DNA from: UBA6168 sp964573725 | Lineage (GTDB): Bacteria; Bacteroidota; Bacteroidia; Chitinophagales; Saprospiraceae | Assembly: GCA_964573725.1 (NCBI GenBank) | Contig: CAZNLJ010000037.1 | Location: forward strand, 1 to 47,108 | DNA length: 47,108 nt | Direction of reading: 5' to 3' | Shown: one piece after another, positions 24,026-31,954 of the stretch | Position numbering within the stretch: the stretch's first letter is position 1 | Layout: each line of letters opens with the position of its first letter | Notes under the pieces: model-generated | The model's database searches: none | Seen by the model: only the letters and a program-made list of their open reading frames with translations | Told to the model about the DNA's origin: nothing | Made by a program: the position numbers and the translations under genes

Positions 24026-26011
24026 TTATTCTGCGGCGCAGCGGACGGAGAAGCCGTACGTGCGGGTGAGGTAGTCCGTGAAGGCATAGTCGCTGTCGAA
24101 GTACAGGTACCAGGCGTAGAGGCTGCCGTCCTCCGAACTGCTCCAATAGTAGCCGTAGCTGCCGCGGTCGACCAAGGTCCCGGCGAAGTTGCTACGGTAC
24201 CCGGCCGCCGGAAGCATCAGGTTCGACCCGATGGACTTGCCGCTGCTGTAGTTGGTGGCGCTGCTAGTCCATGTACCTATATCACTCAACACATTATTGG
24301 CAACTACCCCATCCCACTGCGCCTTGGTCGGCACGCGGTAGCCGGCCGGACAGGGGTCATTGGCGGTCTTGGTCGCATCCGACCAGGCACCATTGCCAGC
24401 ACCTGTTGTGCTCCAGCCGCTGACGGCCGCGTCATTCGCATCCCCGGCGTCCGGCCCCGTCGGGCCGTGCGCGAAGTTCGGGGTGTTCGTATTCAGCCAT
24501 TGGGAGGCATCCGGCCCTTTGCGGCCCCACTGCCAGTAGCCCCCGATGATCTCCCAGCTCGGGGTGAAGGGGTCGGCACAGGTATTGGCGGAGGCCAGGT
24601 TGTGGCACAGGAAGTACAAGGTATCCGTCGCGTTCACCTTCGCCCAGCAGTCTGTGGGGGTCGTACAACTCCCCGCCCCTACTGTCACTTCCATCGTACA
24701 GCTTTGTCCCCCGATGTTCAGGGCGAAGCTCGCCGTACCGGCCGAATCCGGCGTACCGGAGATCGTGTAGGTCAGGCTGTCGGCCCCGGTCGCGAAGCTG
24801 CCGGCGGCCAGGGTCGCCGTCAAACCCGTCACCCCGGTCGAGGTCACCGTCTGGCCGCTGTGCGTACCGCCGTTGCCGCCGGTATAGGGGACTTGCACGC
24901 TCACCCCGTTGGCGACGGAATCCGCCGTCAGCGTGCCGGTGAGGGTGGCGTTGGGGCAGTCGAGGGTGGAGATGGAGCCGACGGCGGGAGGCGGGGCGTC
25001 GGGGTCGGTAGCGCAGCGGACGGAGAAGCCGTCCGTCCGGTAGTAGTAGTTTGTGTAGGCGGAACCGCTATTCATGAACAGGCAATACGCATCATCATCG
25101 AAGCTCCCTCTGCTACTCCAGTAATAGCCGTTACGGCCGCGGTCGGCCAGGGCCCCGCCGAGGCCGCTGGGTCGCTGCCCGGCCGCCGGAAGCATCAGAT
25201 TCGAACCGATGAGCTTACCGCTGCTGTAGTTGGTGGCACTTGCACTCCAAGTACCTACATTACTCAGCGTATTGTTGGCTACCAATCCATTCCATTGCGC
25301 TTGGGTCGGTACACGAAAACCTGCCGGGCAGGGATCGTTGGCGGTCTTCGATGAATCCGACCAGGTACCGATCGGCACATATGTCGCATCCCAGCCGCTG
25401 ACGGCCCCAGCATTCGCATCCCCGGCGTCCGGCCCCGTCGGTCCGTGCGCGAAGTTCGGGGTGTTCGTATTCAGCCATTGGGAGGCATCCGGCCCTTTGC
25501 GACCCCACTGCCAATAGCCCCCGATGATCTCCCAGCTCGGGGTGAGGGGGTCGGCCGAGGTGTTGGCCGAGCCCAGGTTGTGGTCCATGAAATAAAGCGT
25601 ATCCGTAGCGCTTACCATAGCCCAACTGGCGGTGGTCGGAGTAACGGGGCCACTTGGTGCCGAGCCGCCGCATTTGATGTCCATCCAAGCCGGCGCCGCC
25701 GAGGTGCCCAGATTGATTTCCAGACATTTGGTGGTGGTGTTGTACAACATCAGGCCTTCCGCCGGATTAGCGATGGCGTCCCGCTGGGCGGTGGTCAAAC
25801 GGGGGAACAACACCCCGCCGAATGTACTTTGTACATCCAGTATGGCCGATGAATCGGCCACCGTACCGCCGATGACCGTTTGGGCGGACAATGGCAACGT
25901 CATTCCGATGAAGAGGGAGAGGACTACCACATGACATGCGGCAAGCATCCGGTGGAGCCCGTATCCCGAGCGTTGTGTCAAAGACATGGATTGAGTGGTT
26001 CGGTTTTTCAT
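24026..26011 (-). CDS. Secreted protein with two FISUMP (Fib_succ_major) domains
   Basis: The 661-residue product has an N-terminal signal sequence (hydrophobic stretch ACHVVVLSLFIGMTLPLSAQ; starts at ATG 26011 or at a later Met). Next is a T9SS-protein-like head (DSSAILDVQSTFGGVLFPRL, PAEGLMLYNTTTKCLEI) as in phage-tail-collar-like Bacteroidota surface proteins. FISUMP domain 1 covers about residues 125-335, a Pro/Gly/Thr-rich beta linker about 335-455, and FISUMP domain 2 runs to the end. Each domain has NDPCPAG(F/Y)RVPT, LMLPAAG, GYYWSS and a terminal GFSVRC. FISUMP is a C-type-lectin-like fold of unknown ligand. No T9SS sorting domain is seen. The 39-residue terminal stretches of the two domains differ at 19 positions. 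Possibly in a transcript with the HYR gene 230 bases downstream. Confidence 0.88.
   Translation of the reverse strand: MKNRTTQSMSLTQRSGYGLHRMLAACHVVVLSLFIGMTLPLSAQTVIGGTVADSSAILDVQSTFGGVLFPRLTTAQRDAIANPAEGLMLYNTTTKCLEINLGTSAAPAWMDIKCGGSAPSGPVTPTTASWAMVSATDTLYFMDHNLGSANTSADPLTPSWEIIGGYWQWGRKGPDASQWLNTNTPNFAHGPTGPDAGDANAGAVSGWDATYVPIGTWSDSSKTANDPCPAGFRVPTQAQWNGLVANNTLSNVGTWSASATNYSSGKLIGSNLMLPAAGQRPSGLGGALADRGRNGYYWSSRGSFDDDAYCLFMNSGSAYTNYYYRTDGFSVRCATDPDAPPPAVGSISTLDCPNATLTGTLTADSVANGVSVQVPYTGGNGGTHSGQTVTSTGVTGLTATLAAGSFATGADSLTYTISGTPDSAGTASFALNIGGQSCTMEVTVGAGSCTTPTDCWAKVNATDTLYFLCHNLASANTCADPFTPSWEIIGGYWQWGRKGPDASQWLNTNTPNFAHGPTGPDAGDANDAAVSGWSTTGAGNGAWSDATKTANDPCPAGYRVPTKAQWDGVVANNVLSDIGTWTSSATNYSSGKSIGSNLMLPAAGYRSNFAGTLVDRGSYGYYWSSSEDGSLYAWYLYFDSDYAFTDYLTRTYGFSVRCAAE
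24038..24583 (-). repeat. FISUMP domain copy 2 (DNA repeat of 25013-25561)
   Basis: Intragenic duplication with an offset of 975-978 bases. The segment 24431-24575 is about 97% identical to its partner by hand count (four differences in about 144 bases). The terminal 117 bases (24038-24154) are only about 64% identical, except for a perfectly conserved last 18 bases encoding GFSVRC (24038-24055). Confidence 0.8.
25013..25561 (-). repeat. FISUMP domain copy 1 (DNA repeat of 24038-24583)
   Basis: Partner of the copy described at 24038-24583; the variable stretch is 25013-25129, again ending with the identical 18 bases encoding GFSVRC (25013-25030). Confidence 0.8.
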
Positions 26012-26763
26012 TATAAGTCGATTTTATGTTAGCGTACCTGGCAGGACTTGTCTTGGCTCCGGGCATCCTAGCGTGACAGCCGGGCATAAGACATGCCTTC
26101 CCCCGACGAGCAATTACGCGGGAGCCCTGTTGTTTTCAAGTAAAATATGGTTTGCCTGTCGAAAGGATAATTACAACACGACCGATGAACAGGAAGTGCA
26201 AGGTTAGTCACCGGGAGACAAGGGGAAAAATTTCAAACGAGGACAAAAAGGAGACATCACCCAATTTTTTTTCGGAATCCGCATCCGTTCCGCCATTTCA
26301 TGGGGACAATGGAGGGACAATCGCAAAAAAACCGGAAATAACCGACCAGAATCAGGGACCTGAAGGGGTGAACGGCTGCATTCAGCGGTGGAGAAGCCAT
26401 GCCCGGGCATGTAGTCGCAAGCGGGATCAACCCGGGATACAAGTGCCCTGTCCCGTTTTTCCCGAAGGGGAAGAACCGGGAAGTCCTCAGTTGGGAGGAT
26501 GTCGGAACAGTGGTTCCAAAGGTGCTGAAAAGGCCTGCGTAACCAAAAGGTGGTTTCACCTGCAACAATACCGCCGGGAATCCCCGGTACCATCGGTCCT
26601 GCCTGCAATCAAGGATGGAGAAATTCGGGAAGGAAGGGGCCGCGGCAACCGGATATGCCGTCCGGGAGGAGGAACGTACGCCTTGGCATATGGCCACCGT
26701 ACCATCCCCGGACTGCCCCTCTGCGCTCCGGTTATTCCCGGCATGCATGCCGGATTCCCACGT
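26012..26763. other. Intergenic region upstream of the FISUMP gene
   Basis: About 750 bases with no gene that I can support; open frames on both strands have no signal peptide, family motif or plausible start. A 12-bp palindrome ATGCCCGGGCAT lies at 26399-26410. No TAnnTTTG motif directed at the FISUMP gene was found, and no template-repeat-like copy of its variable end. Confidence 0.5.
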
Positions 26764-27138
26764 TCAGCGGGCGGTGCGGTGGAGGGTCAGGACCCTTTCG
26801 TTGCCTTCCGCGTTCATTTGGAGGACCAAGGTGTCGCGGTCGAGGGACAGGACCCGAACCGCCTTTTCCGTGGAAGCCTTGTTGATCGTATCCAGGGTAA
26901 AAAGCAATTCCCCCTGCAGGGAGAAGGTACCGGCTTCCCGATAGTTCAGGGTGCTGTTGAATTCATAGAGGCCGTCCTTATCGAATCGGAAGGAGATTTC
27001 GGAAGCATCGAGGGGGAGTTCCTGTCCGTTTTCCTCCAATTTGGCACATTGCCATTTTCCTGACAGGCTGCCGGCGGCATATCCTGAACATCCTGCCAGC
27101 AGGATACAAACAACCATCAAGATTCCTGGATTGTCCAT
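26764..27138 (-). CDS. Small lipocalin-like lipoprotein
   Basis: The 124-residue product starts at ATG 27138; a 16-residue in-frame extension to 27186 would put charged residues before the signal and is rejected. The lipobox LLAGC with Cys17 predicts lipid attachment. The mature part (GSLSGKWQCAKLEENGQELP ... ISFRFDKDGLYEFNSTLNYREAGTFSLQGELLFTLD) has the G-x-W start and successive beta strands of lipocalin-like (DUF-type) lipoproteins common in Bacteroidota, which often carry unknown small ligands. Function unknown. It would be a substrate of the Lnt encoded at 12272-14098. The next gene on the strand, nhaD, ends 204 bases upstream. Confidence 0.75.
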   Translation of the reverse strand: MDNPGILMVVCILLAGCSGYAAGSLSGKWQCAKLEENGQELPLDASEISFRFDKDGLYEFNSTLNYREAGTFSLQGELLFTLDTINKASTEKAVRVLSLDRDTLVLQMNAEGNERVLTLHRTAR

Positions 27139-27342
27139 ATGGATTGGTTTGGCCCTTTGAAAGAATCGGTCACAAGAGGCGGCCATGGCCCGTCATCCTG
27201 TCGAAAGCAATACCCAACACCTTTATTTTCAGTTTTTTATCAGATTCCTGCCAAGGAAATCAATTGCAAGCGGCAGCTGCATCCGTCTACCGGCGCGGGA
27301 CCAAGGGAGGCGGAACGGATGTGCCGTGTCGGCTTTGCAGCG

Positions 27343-28692
27343 TCAATGCAACAGCGGATAAACGACCAGGAAAGCCCCGGCCCCCGCCACAAATCCCAGG
27401 AATGCCAGCCAGGAGATGGTCTTCATGTACCAGATGAAGTCGATACGTTCCATACCCATGGCGGCGACACCTGCGGCGGAACCGATGATCAGCATGCTGC
27501 CGCCCGTACCGGCCGTGTAGGCGATGAACTGCCACAGCTTGTCATCCACGGGAAACTGCTCCATGGGGTACATCCCCATGACCGCAGCCACCATCGGCAC
27601 ATTGTCGATGATTGCGGACAGGACCCCGAGCAGCATGACCACGACATCCGTGTTCGGAATCGTCGTCTGGAGCTTTTCCGCCAGGGACATCAGCAGACCG
27701 ACCGGATGGCCGTCCGCGTGCGTGCCTGCGACGACCGATTCCAGGGCGGCTACGGAGGCCAGGATACCGAGGAAGAACAGGATACTCGACATTTCGATCC
27801 TGGTCAGGGCATGCCGGGCGGAATACAGGTGTTTCCGTTCCTCATAGAACTGGTCGCCGGGGTGTACGTATTCCGACACCAACCAGACCACGCCCATGGA
27901 CAGCATCATACCGACGTAGGGAGGCAGGTGGGTTAGCGATTTGAAGACCGGCACGAAAACCAATCCGCCGATGCCGACCAGCAGCATCGTCCGGCTGCTG
28001 AGGAGTTGTTGGTTATGTTCGTCGGCCGCTTCATCCCCTTTCCCGACCATGGTCAGTTCGCCCCGGAACATCGGCATCCAGGAGACGATCAGCAGGGGGA
28101 CGACCATGCAAACGACCGAGGGGATGAACAAATCGGTGACCAGCCCGGCGGTGGTCACCTTCTTGCCGATCCAGAGCATGGTGGTGGTGACATCCCCGAT
28201 GGGGGACCAGGCCCCGCCTGCGTTCGCCGATACGACCACCAGGCTGACGAACCAGATTCGCTCCAGGCGGTTGGGCACCAGGCGACGAAGCAGGGATACC
28301 ATGACGATGGTGCAGGTGAGGTTGTCCAGGACGGCGGACAGGAAAAAAGAGAGGATGCAGATCAACCAGAGCATCTTCACCTTGTTGGTCGTCCTTATCC
28401 GGTTGGTGATCACCGCGAAGCCCCGGTGCAGGTCCACAAGTTCCACAATCACCATCGCGCCGATCAGAAAGAACAGGATTTCCGCAATCTTACCGATATG
28501 GTGGAGCAATACCCCTTCGATTTCGCCGGATTGGTGGGCTGCATCCACCACGCCCAACCCGCTCATCGAAATGATGGCCCACAGCAGGGACCCTGTCAGC
28601 AGGGCCGGCACGGTCTTGTCCAGTTTGAGCGGATGTTCCAGGACAATGGCGGCATAGCCCAGGATGAAAACGGTGATGACGAGCGTAATCAT
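27343..28692 (-). CDS. nhaD: Na+/H+ antiporter, NhaD family
   Basis: Inner-membrane antiporter that expels sodium in exchange for protons. The 449-residue protein is almost wholly hydrophobic, with about 12 membrane segments. It carries NhaD/ion-transporter-superfamily motifs: SAVLDNLTCTIVMVSL (about residues 118-133), NAGGAWSPIGDVTTTMLWIG, FFLGILASVAALESV, LGVLSAIIDNVPMVAAVMGM and TAGTGGSMLIIGSAAGVAAMGM. The two intramembrane Asp-Asn pairs (LDN and IDN) are characteristic of the superfamily. It fits a marine or saline habitat. A near-match to the -7 motif (minus strand TACCTTAG, 28731-28738) may be its promoter. Confidence 0.93.
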   Translation of the reverse strand: MITLVITVFILGYAAIVLEHPLKLDKTVPALLTGSLLWAIISMSGLGVVDAAHQSGEIEGVLLHHIGKIAEILFFLIGAMVIVELVDLHRGFAVITNRIRTTNKVKMLWLICILSFFLSAVLDNLTCTIVMVSLLRRLVPNRLERIWFVSLVVVSANAGGAWSPIGDVTTTMLWIGKKVTTAGLVTDLFIPSVVCMVVPLLIVSWMPMFRGELTMVGKGDEAADEHNQQLLSSRTMLLVGIGGLVFVPVFKSLTHLPPYVGMMLSMGVVWLVSEYVHPGDQFYEERKHLYSARHALTRIEMSSILFFLGILASVAALESVVAGTHADGHPVGLLMSLAEKLQTTIPNTDVVVMLLGVLSAIIDNVPMVAAVMGMYPMEQFPVDDKLWQFIAYTAGTGGSMLIIGSAAGVAAMGMERIDFIWYMKTISWLAFLGFVAGAGAFLVVYPLLH

Positions 28693-28907
28693 GTATGGTC
28701 AGTTCTGGTGCGTTTGTTTTCCTGTCGAGGCTAAGGTAATGCATTCCGGATGGAGAACCACCTTTTTAACAATTCTTTTAACAAGATCCCAGCAGCCGAG
28801 CGATGGGAGCAGGTCCGCGGAATACCACCGGGGGAAGGTACCGATCCCGGCCGGTGGCAGCACCTTGCCGAAGGCGCGGATGCTGCCCTGAGCAGGCCGG
28901 CTTTCCC

Positions 28908-30797
28908 TCATCGGGGGGAAGCCTCGGGAAGCGGCGCCAGGTAGATGAACCGGATCCCTGATTCCTCGTGTCCCAGGGGAATCAGGTCCACCCGCCGGTT
29001 CTGCTGGTGTGCGGATTCGCTGCAAGGGACGTTGTCCTTACAGTGGTTGACAGGCTTGGATTCACCGGAGCCGACCAGCTCCAGGCGGTCCTCCCCGACC
29101 CCCCGGGCCAGGAGGAAATGCCGGACGGACTCGGCGCGGCGCAAGGCCAGCGCCTCGTTGTAGCCTTCGGGTCCCCTGGCATCACAGTGGGCATCCAGCC
29201 GGAGGGTGAGGGTAGGATACCGGTTCATGAGCGCCGCCATTTGTTCCAGTTCCTGGTAAGCATCCGGGCTGCGGATGGTGGATTTATCGAAATTGAAATA
29301 AACCGGCGACAAGGGAACCTCCTTTACGGGCACCATCGGAATGACCAAGGTTGCCTCTCCGGCGCGGCAATCGGCGGCGGCGGGCCCTTCCCAGGAACCC
29401 TGGGCGGGCAGCCAACCCTCCTTGCTGACGCGGAAGCGGTAGGTCCCATCACAGTCGACCGTAAAGGTGGAAGTCCCTTCCCCGTCGGTCCGGCGGGAGG
29501 ATCCCCGCTCCGGTGCCGCATCCTCGCGCACCACGTCCGCCATCGGCAGCGGCGCCCTGCTGTCGCGGTCCACGACCAGCACCGTGAGTTCGGCCAAGTA
29601 TTTTTCCTTTTCCAGGGGCAGTACGTACAAGTCCCGGCCAGTCAGGTCGGCAAAGGATGCCACCTGTTGGAGCGCCAGGTAGCCCTCGTGATTTCCTGTC
29701 AAGGAATAAGGGTAGTCGCCGCGAAGCCTGACGGATACTTTTCCGGCCTCGTCGGCCGCCAGCAACAGCCCCCCGGGCTGCATCGGCAACCCGTACAGCC
29801 GGTCGAGCATATGGACCTCGCCGTCGGCCTCCACCCGCACGGTGGCACCGGGCAGCGGCGATCCCGTGACCTTGTCGACGACCTGGATGACCGTCTCCTT
29901 GTCCATGGGATTGTATTTCCACTGGTAGATGTCATCCAATCCCTTGCCGGCGGACCTTTGGGAGGAGAAATACCCTTCCCGGCCTTGTTCGAGGGTGCTG
30001 AAGCTGACATCATCCCCGTCCATGGAGAACGGGGCGCCCAGGTTGCCCAGCATTTCCCAGGCTCCGTCCGCGGACAGGCGGGCGACGAAGAGGTCCAGTC
30101 CGCCGGCACCCCCATGTCCGTTCGAGGAGAAGAACAGGTTGCCGTCCGTATCGAAGGAAGGGAACAACTCCTGTCCGGCGGTATTGACGGCCGGGCCGGC
30201 GTGGGTGGGCTCCGACCATTTTCCGTTCTCGAAGCGGGAGAACCAGAGGTCCATGCTACCCGCGACGGAACCCGGGCGATTGGAAGCGAATACCAGCATG
30301 TTCCCGTCGGCGGAGAGGGCCGGATGGGCGGTGGACCAATTCGGGTCGTTGAAAGGAAGCGGCTCGATGTCCGTCCAGCGCCCGTCCACCGAACGGGCGG
30401 TATAAAGCTGCAGGTCGACGGTATCCTTATCGTTCTTACCGTCCATGTTGTTGCGGGTGAAGAGGATCCGATCCGATCCCGGAAATGCGGCGGCGACGCC
30501 GTCGTTGTATTCGCCGTTGACCGTCCCTTCGAGCAATTGCTTCGGGCCGAAGGTACCGTCCGGAAGCAGGGGGGCGAAATAGAGGTCGGTCACGGCACCC
30601 GGATCGTCGCTGGGGCACTGGAGGAACCGGTTCGTACGGGAGGCGGTGAAGAGGATTCCGTTCCGGAACGGGACCGGACTGAAATCCAGCAATTCCGAAT
30701 TGAGCTCATGGGCCGCTCGGACCACGATATCGTTTTGGGACACGGCCATCGCCGCGGATCCTATCACCAAGGTCAGGAGGATGGAAAATCGCATCAT
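28908..30797 (-). CDS. OmpA-family protein with PD40 propeller and CRD domains (PorE/SprF-partner type)
   Basis: The 629-residue product starts at ATG 30797 (or the next codon, also ATG); the longer frame to 30914 lacks a signal sequence. Order: signal peptide (MRFSILLTLVIGSAAMAVSQ), PD40/WD40-like propeller (about 30-320; LFTASRTNRFLQCP, MLVFASNRPGS, LFFSSNGHGGAGGLDLFVA, GYFSSQRSAGKGLDDIYQW), two carboxypeptidase-regulatory-like domains (about 325-420 and 430-510) and an OmpA C-terminal domain (YFNFDKSTIRSPDA, LDAHCDARGPEGYNEALALRRAESV, QQNRRVDL). Unlike the paralogue at 7848-9857 it lacks an N-terminal TPR. It follows the PorP/SprF gene by 138 bases and is the third gene of a T9SS surface module; its likely role is anchoring the exported complex to peptidoglycan. 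Confidence 0.85.
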   Translation of the reverse strand: MMRFSILLTLVIGSAAMAVSQNDIVVRAAHELNSELLDFSPVPFRNGILFTASRTNRFLQCPSDDPGAVTDLYFAPLLPDGTFGPKQLLEGTVNGEYNDGVAAAFPGSDRILFTRNNMDGKNDKDTVDLQLYTARSVDGRWTDIEPLPFNDPNWSTAHPALSADGNMLVFASNRPGSVAGSMDLWFSRFENGKWSEPTHAGPAVNTAGQELFPSFDTDGNLFFSSNGHGGAGGLDLFVARLSADGAWEMLGNLGAPFSMDGDDVSFSTLEQGREGYFSSQRSAGKGLDDIYQWKYNPMDKETVIQVVDKVTGSPLPGATVRVEADGEVHMLDRLYGLPMQPGGLLLAADEAGKVSVRLRGDYPYSLTGNHEGYLALQQVASFADLTGRDLYVLPLEKEKYLAELTVLVVDRDSRAPLPMADVVREDAAPERGSSRRTDGEGTSTFTVDCDGTYRFRVSKEGWLPAQGSWEGPAAADCRAGEATLVIPMVPVKEVPLSPVYFNFDKSTIRSPDAYQELEQMAALMNRYPTLTLRLDAHCDARGPEGYNEALALRRAESVRHFLLARGVGEDRLELVGSGESKPVNHCKDNVPCSESAHQQNRRVDLIPLGHEESGIRFIYLAPLPEASPR

Positions 30798-30935
30798 AGG
30801 AAATAGATTCAATTGCATTCGGAAAAAGAACGGCCGACCGGTCGGATACGCATCGGCTGCGGCGGTACCGGCGGTCGATTGTCGGGAACCGGGCCACCGC
30901 CGGGGAGGCCCCATGGATTCCGGTACGATATCCGA

Positions 30936-31865
30936 TCAAAAATAACGCAGGCTTTTCACCTGGCAATCCTCGCAAGGGAAAGTATACCCGACGAGGACCT
31001 CATAGCTGCCGGTGGTGGCCTGCCGCAGGTCCGAGGTGGTGAAATCCATGGCGGCCCCCAACTTGAGGCCATTCCTGAACTGGTACATCAGCAGGCCGTC
31101 CACCGAATCGTTGCGGTGCATGGCGACGCCTAACAGGAGGGTCCGATGGAACCGCACATTGAGGTTGGCGGAATAACTGAGTGGTGCGGAAGGGTTCATC
31201 CGCACCTGGACATTGGGCAACCACTCCACCTGGCGGTGACCGGGCATGATCCAGACGGCGCCGGTCTGGAAGAAAAAGGTATTGACTTCCAGGCCGTAGG
31301 CAGCTGCATCCGCATAAAGGGCGTTGGGCAACAGGCGGGGAACGGAGACGCCGACATGCCAGGTCCTGTGCTTCAGGAAAACGCCCGGGCCGATATTCAG
31401 GACGGTGCGGGCGCCCACCCCCTCACCGATGCGGCTGTCCACCGCATTCACCGCCGCATTTGCCGCTCCCCAGTCCGTGCGGGCGTTCTCCACGAGGCCC
31501 ATCACCCCGAGGGCGAGCACATATTGCTTCGGCAACCGGATCCGATAGGCGTAATCCAGGGCGAGGGAGAAGACCTGATCGGTACCGATCCGGTCATAGA
31601 GCAGGTTCATGCCGAGGCCCATGCGGCGTTGGCGGGCGAAGGGTTTGTGGACGAACAGGTTGGTGGTCTGCGGCGCCCCATCTATACCCGACCACCATTG
31701 GTTGCGGTGTATGGCACCGGCATCCAGCACCTCGGCACTGCCGGCGACGGCAGGATTGGTCTGCAGCTGGTTGAACAGGTTGAAGGTGAACATGGGCTCG
31801 CTCTGTGCCAACAGGGAAGGCAAGTGGAGCGACAAACCCGTCAGCAGCGTAATTATTTTTTTCAT
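30936..31865 (-). CDS. PorP/SprF-family type IX secretion outer-membrane protein
   Basis: The 309-residue beta-barrel protein starts at ATG 31865; the TTG at 31880 is less likely. It has a signal peptide (MKKIITLLTGLSLHLPSLLAQ) and the family's early motif FNLFNQLQTNPAVAGS followed by HRNQWWSGIDGAPQTTNLFVHKPF. Amphipathic strands follow (LGMNLLYDRIGT, FSLALDYAYRI, VLALGVMGLVENAR) and it ends EVLVGYTFPCEDCQVKSLRYF. In Flavobacterium SprF is needed for secretion of the type B substrate SprB, and genes for PorP/SprF paralogues are typically adjacent to their substrate. Here the giant type B protein ends 89 bases upstream on the same strand, a textbook pairing. It differs from the core PorP in being substrate-linked. 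Confidence 0.92.
   Translation of the reverse strand: MKKIITLLTGLSLHLPSLLAQSEPMFTFNLFNQLQTNPAVAGSAEVLDAGAIHRNQWWSGIDGAPQTTNLFVHKPFARQRRMGLGMNLLYDRIGTDQVFSLALDYAYRIRLPKQYVLALGVMGLVENARTDWGAANAAVNAVDSRIGEGVGARTVLNIGPGVFLKHRTWHVGVSVPRLLPNALYADAAAYGLEVNTFFFQTGAVWIMPGHRQVEWLPNVQVRMNPSAPLSYSANLNVRFHRTLLLGVAMHRNDSVDGLLMYQFRNGLKLGAAMDFTTSDLRQATTGSYEVLVGYTFPCEDCQVKSLRYF
30937..30944 (-). promoter_or_regulatory. Possible internal promoter for the OmpA/PD40 gene
   Basis: Minus strand reads TATTTTTG (TAnnTTTG), overlapping the last codons of the PorP/SprF gene and 140 bases before the OmpA/PD40 start. AT content here is partly forced by the stop codon region, so this may be chance. Confidence 0.25.
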
Positions 31866-31954
31866 CTGATGGTTTTTCAATTGCTGATGCGAATTTTCCG
31901 GGCACCCATTCCCAGGGGACGGCTGCCCGGCGGATGCCCGTCGTCAGGCAGGTG

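Noticed and set aside
26382..26400. CAGCGGTGGAGAAGCC looks like the conserved end of the FISUMP variable region (GCAGCGGACGGAGAAGCC), so a template repeat was considered.
   Set aside because: Similarity is confined to about 15 bases with a gap; the following sequence shows no match to the variable regions at all, so it is a chance resemblance.
26152..27063. Long open frame of 303 codons on the plus strand.
   Set aside because: It overlaps the well-supported minus-strand lipoprotein and has no signal, motif or sensible start; high GC content produces many such shadow frames.
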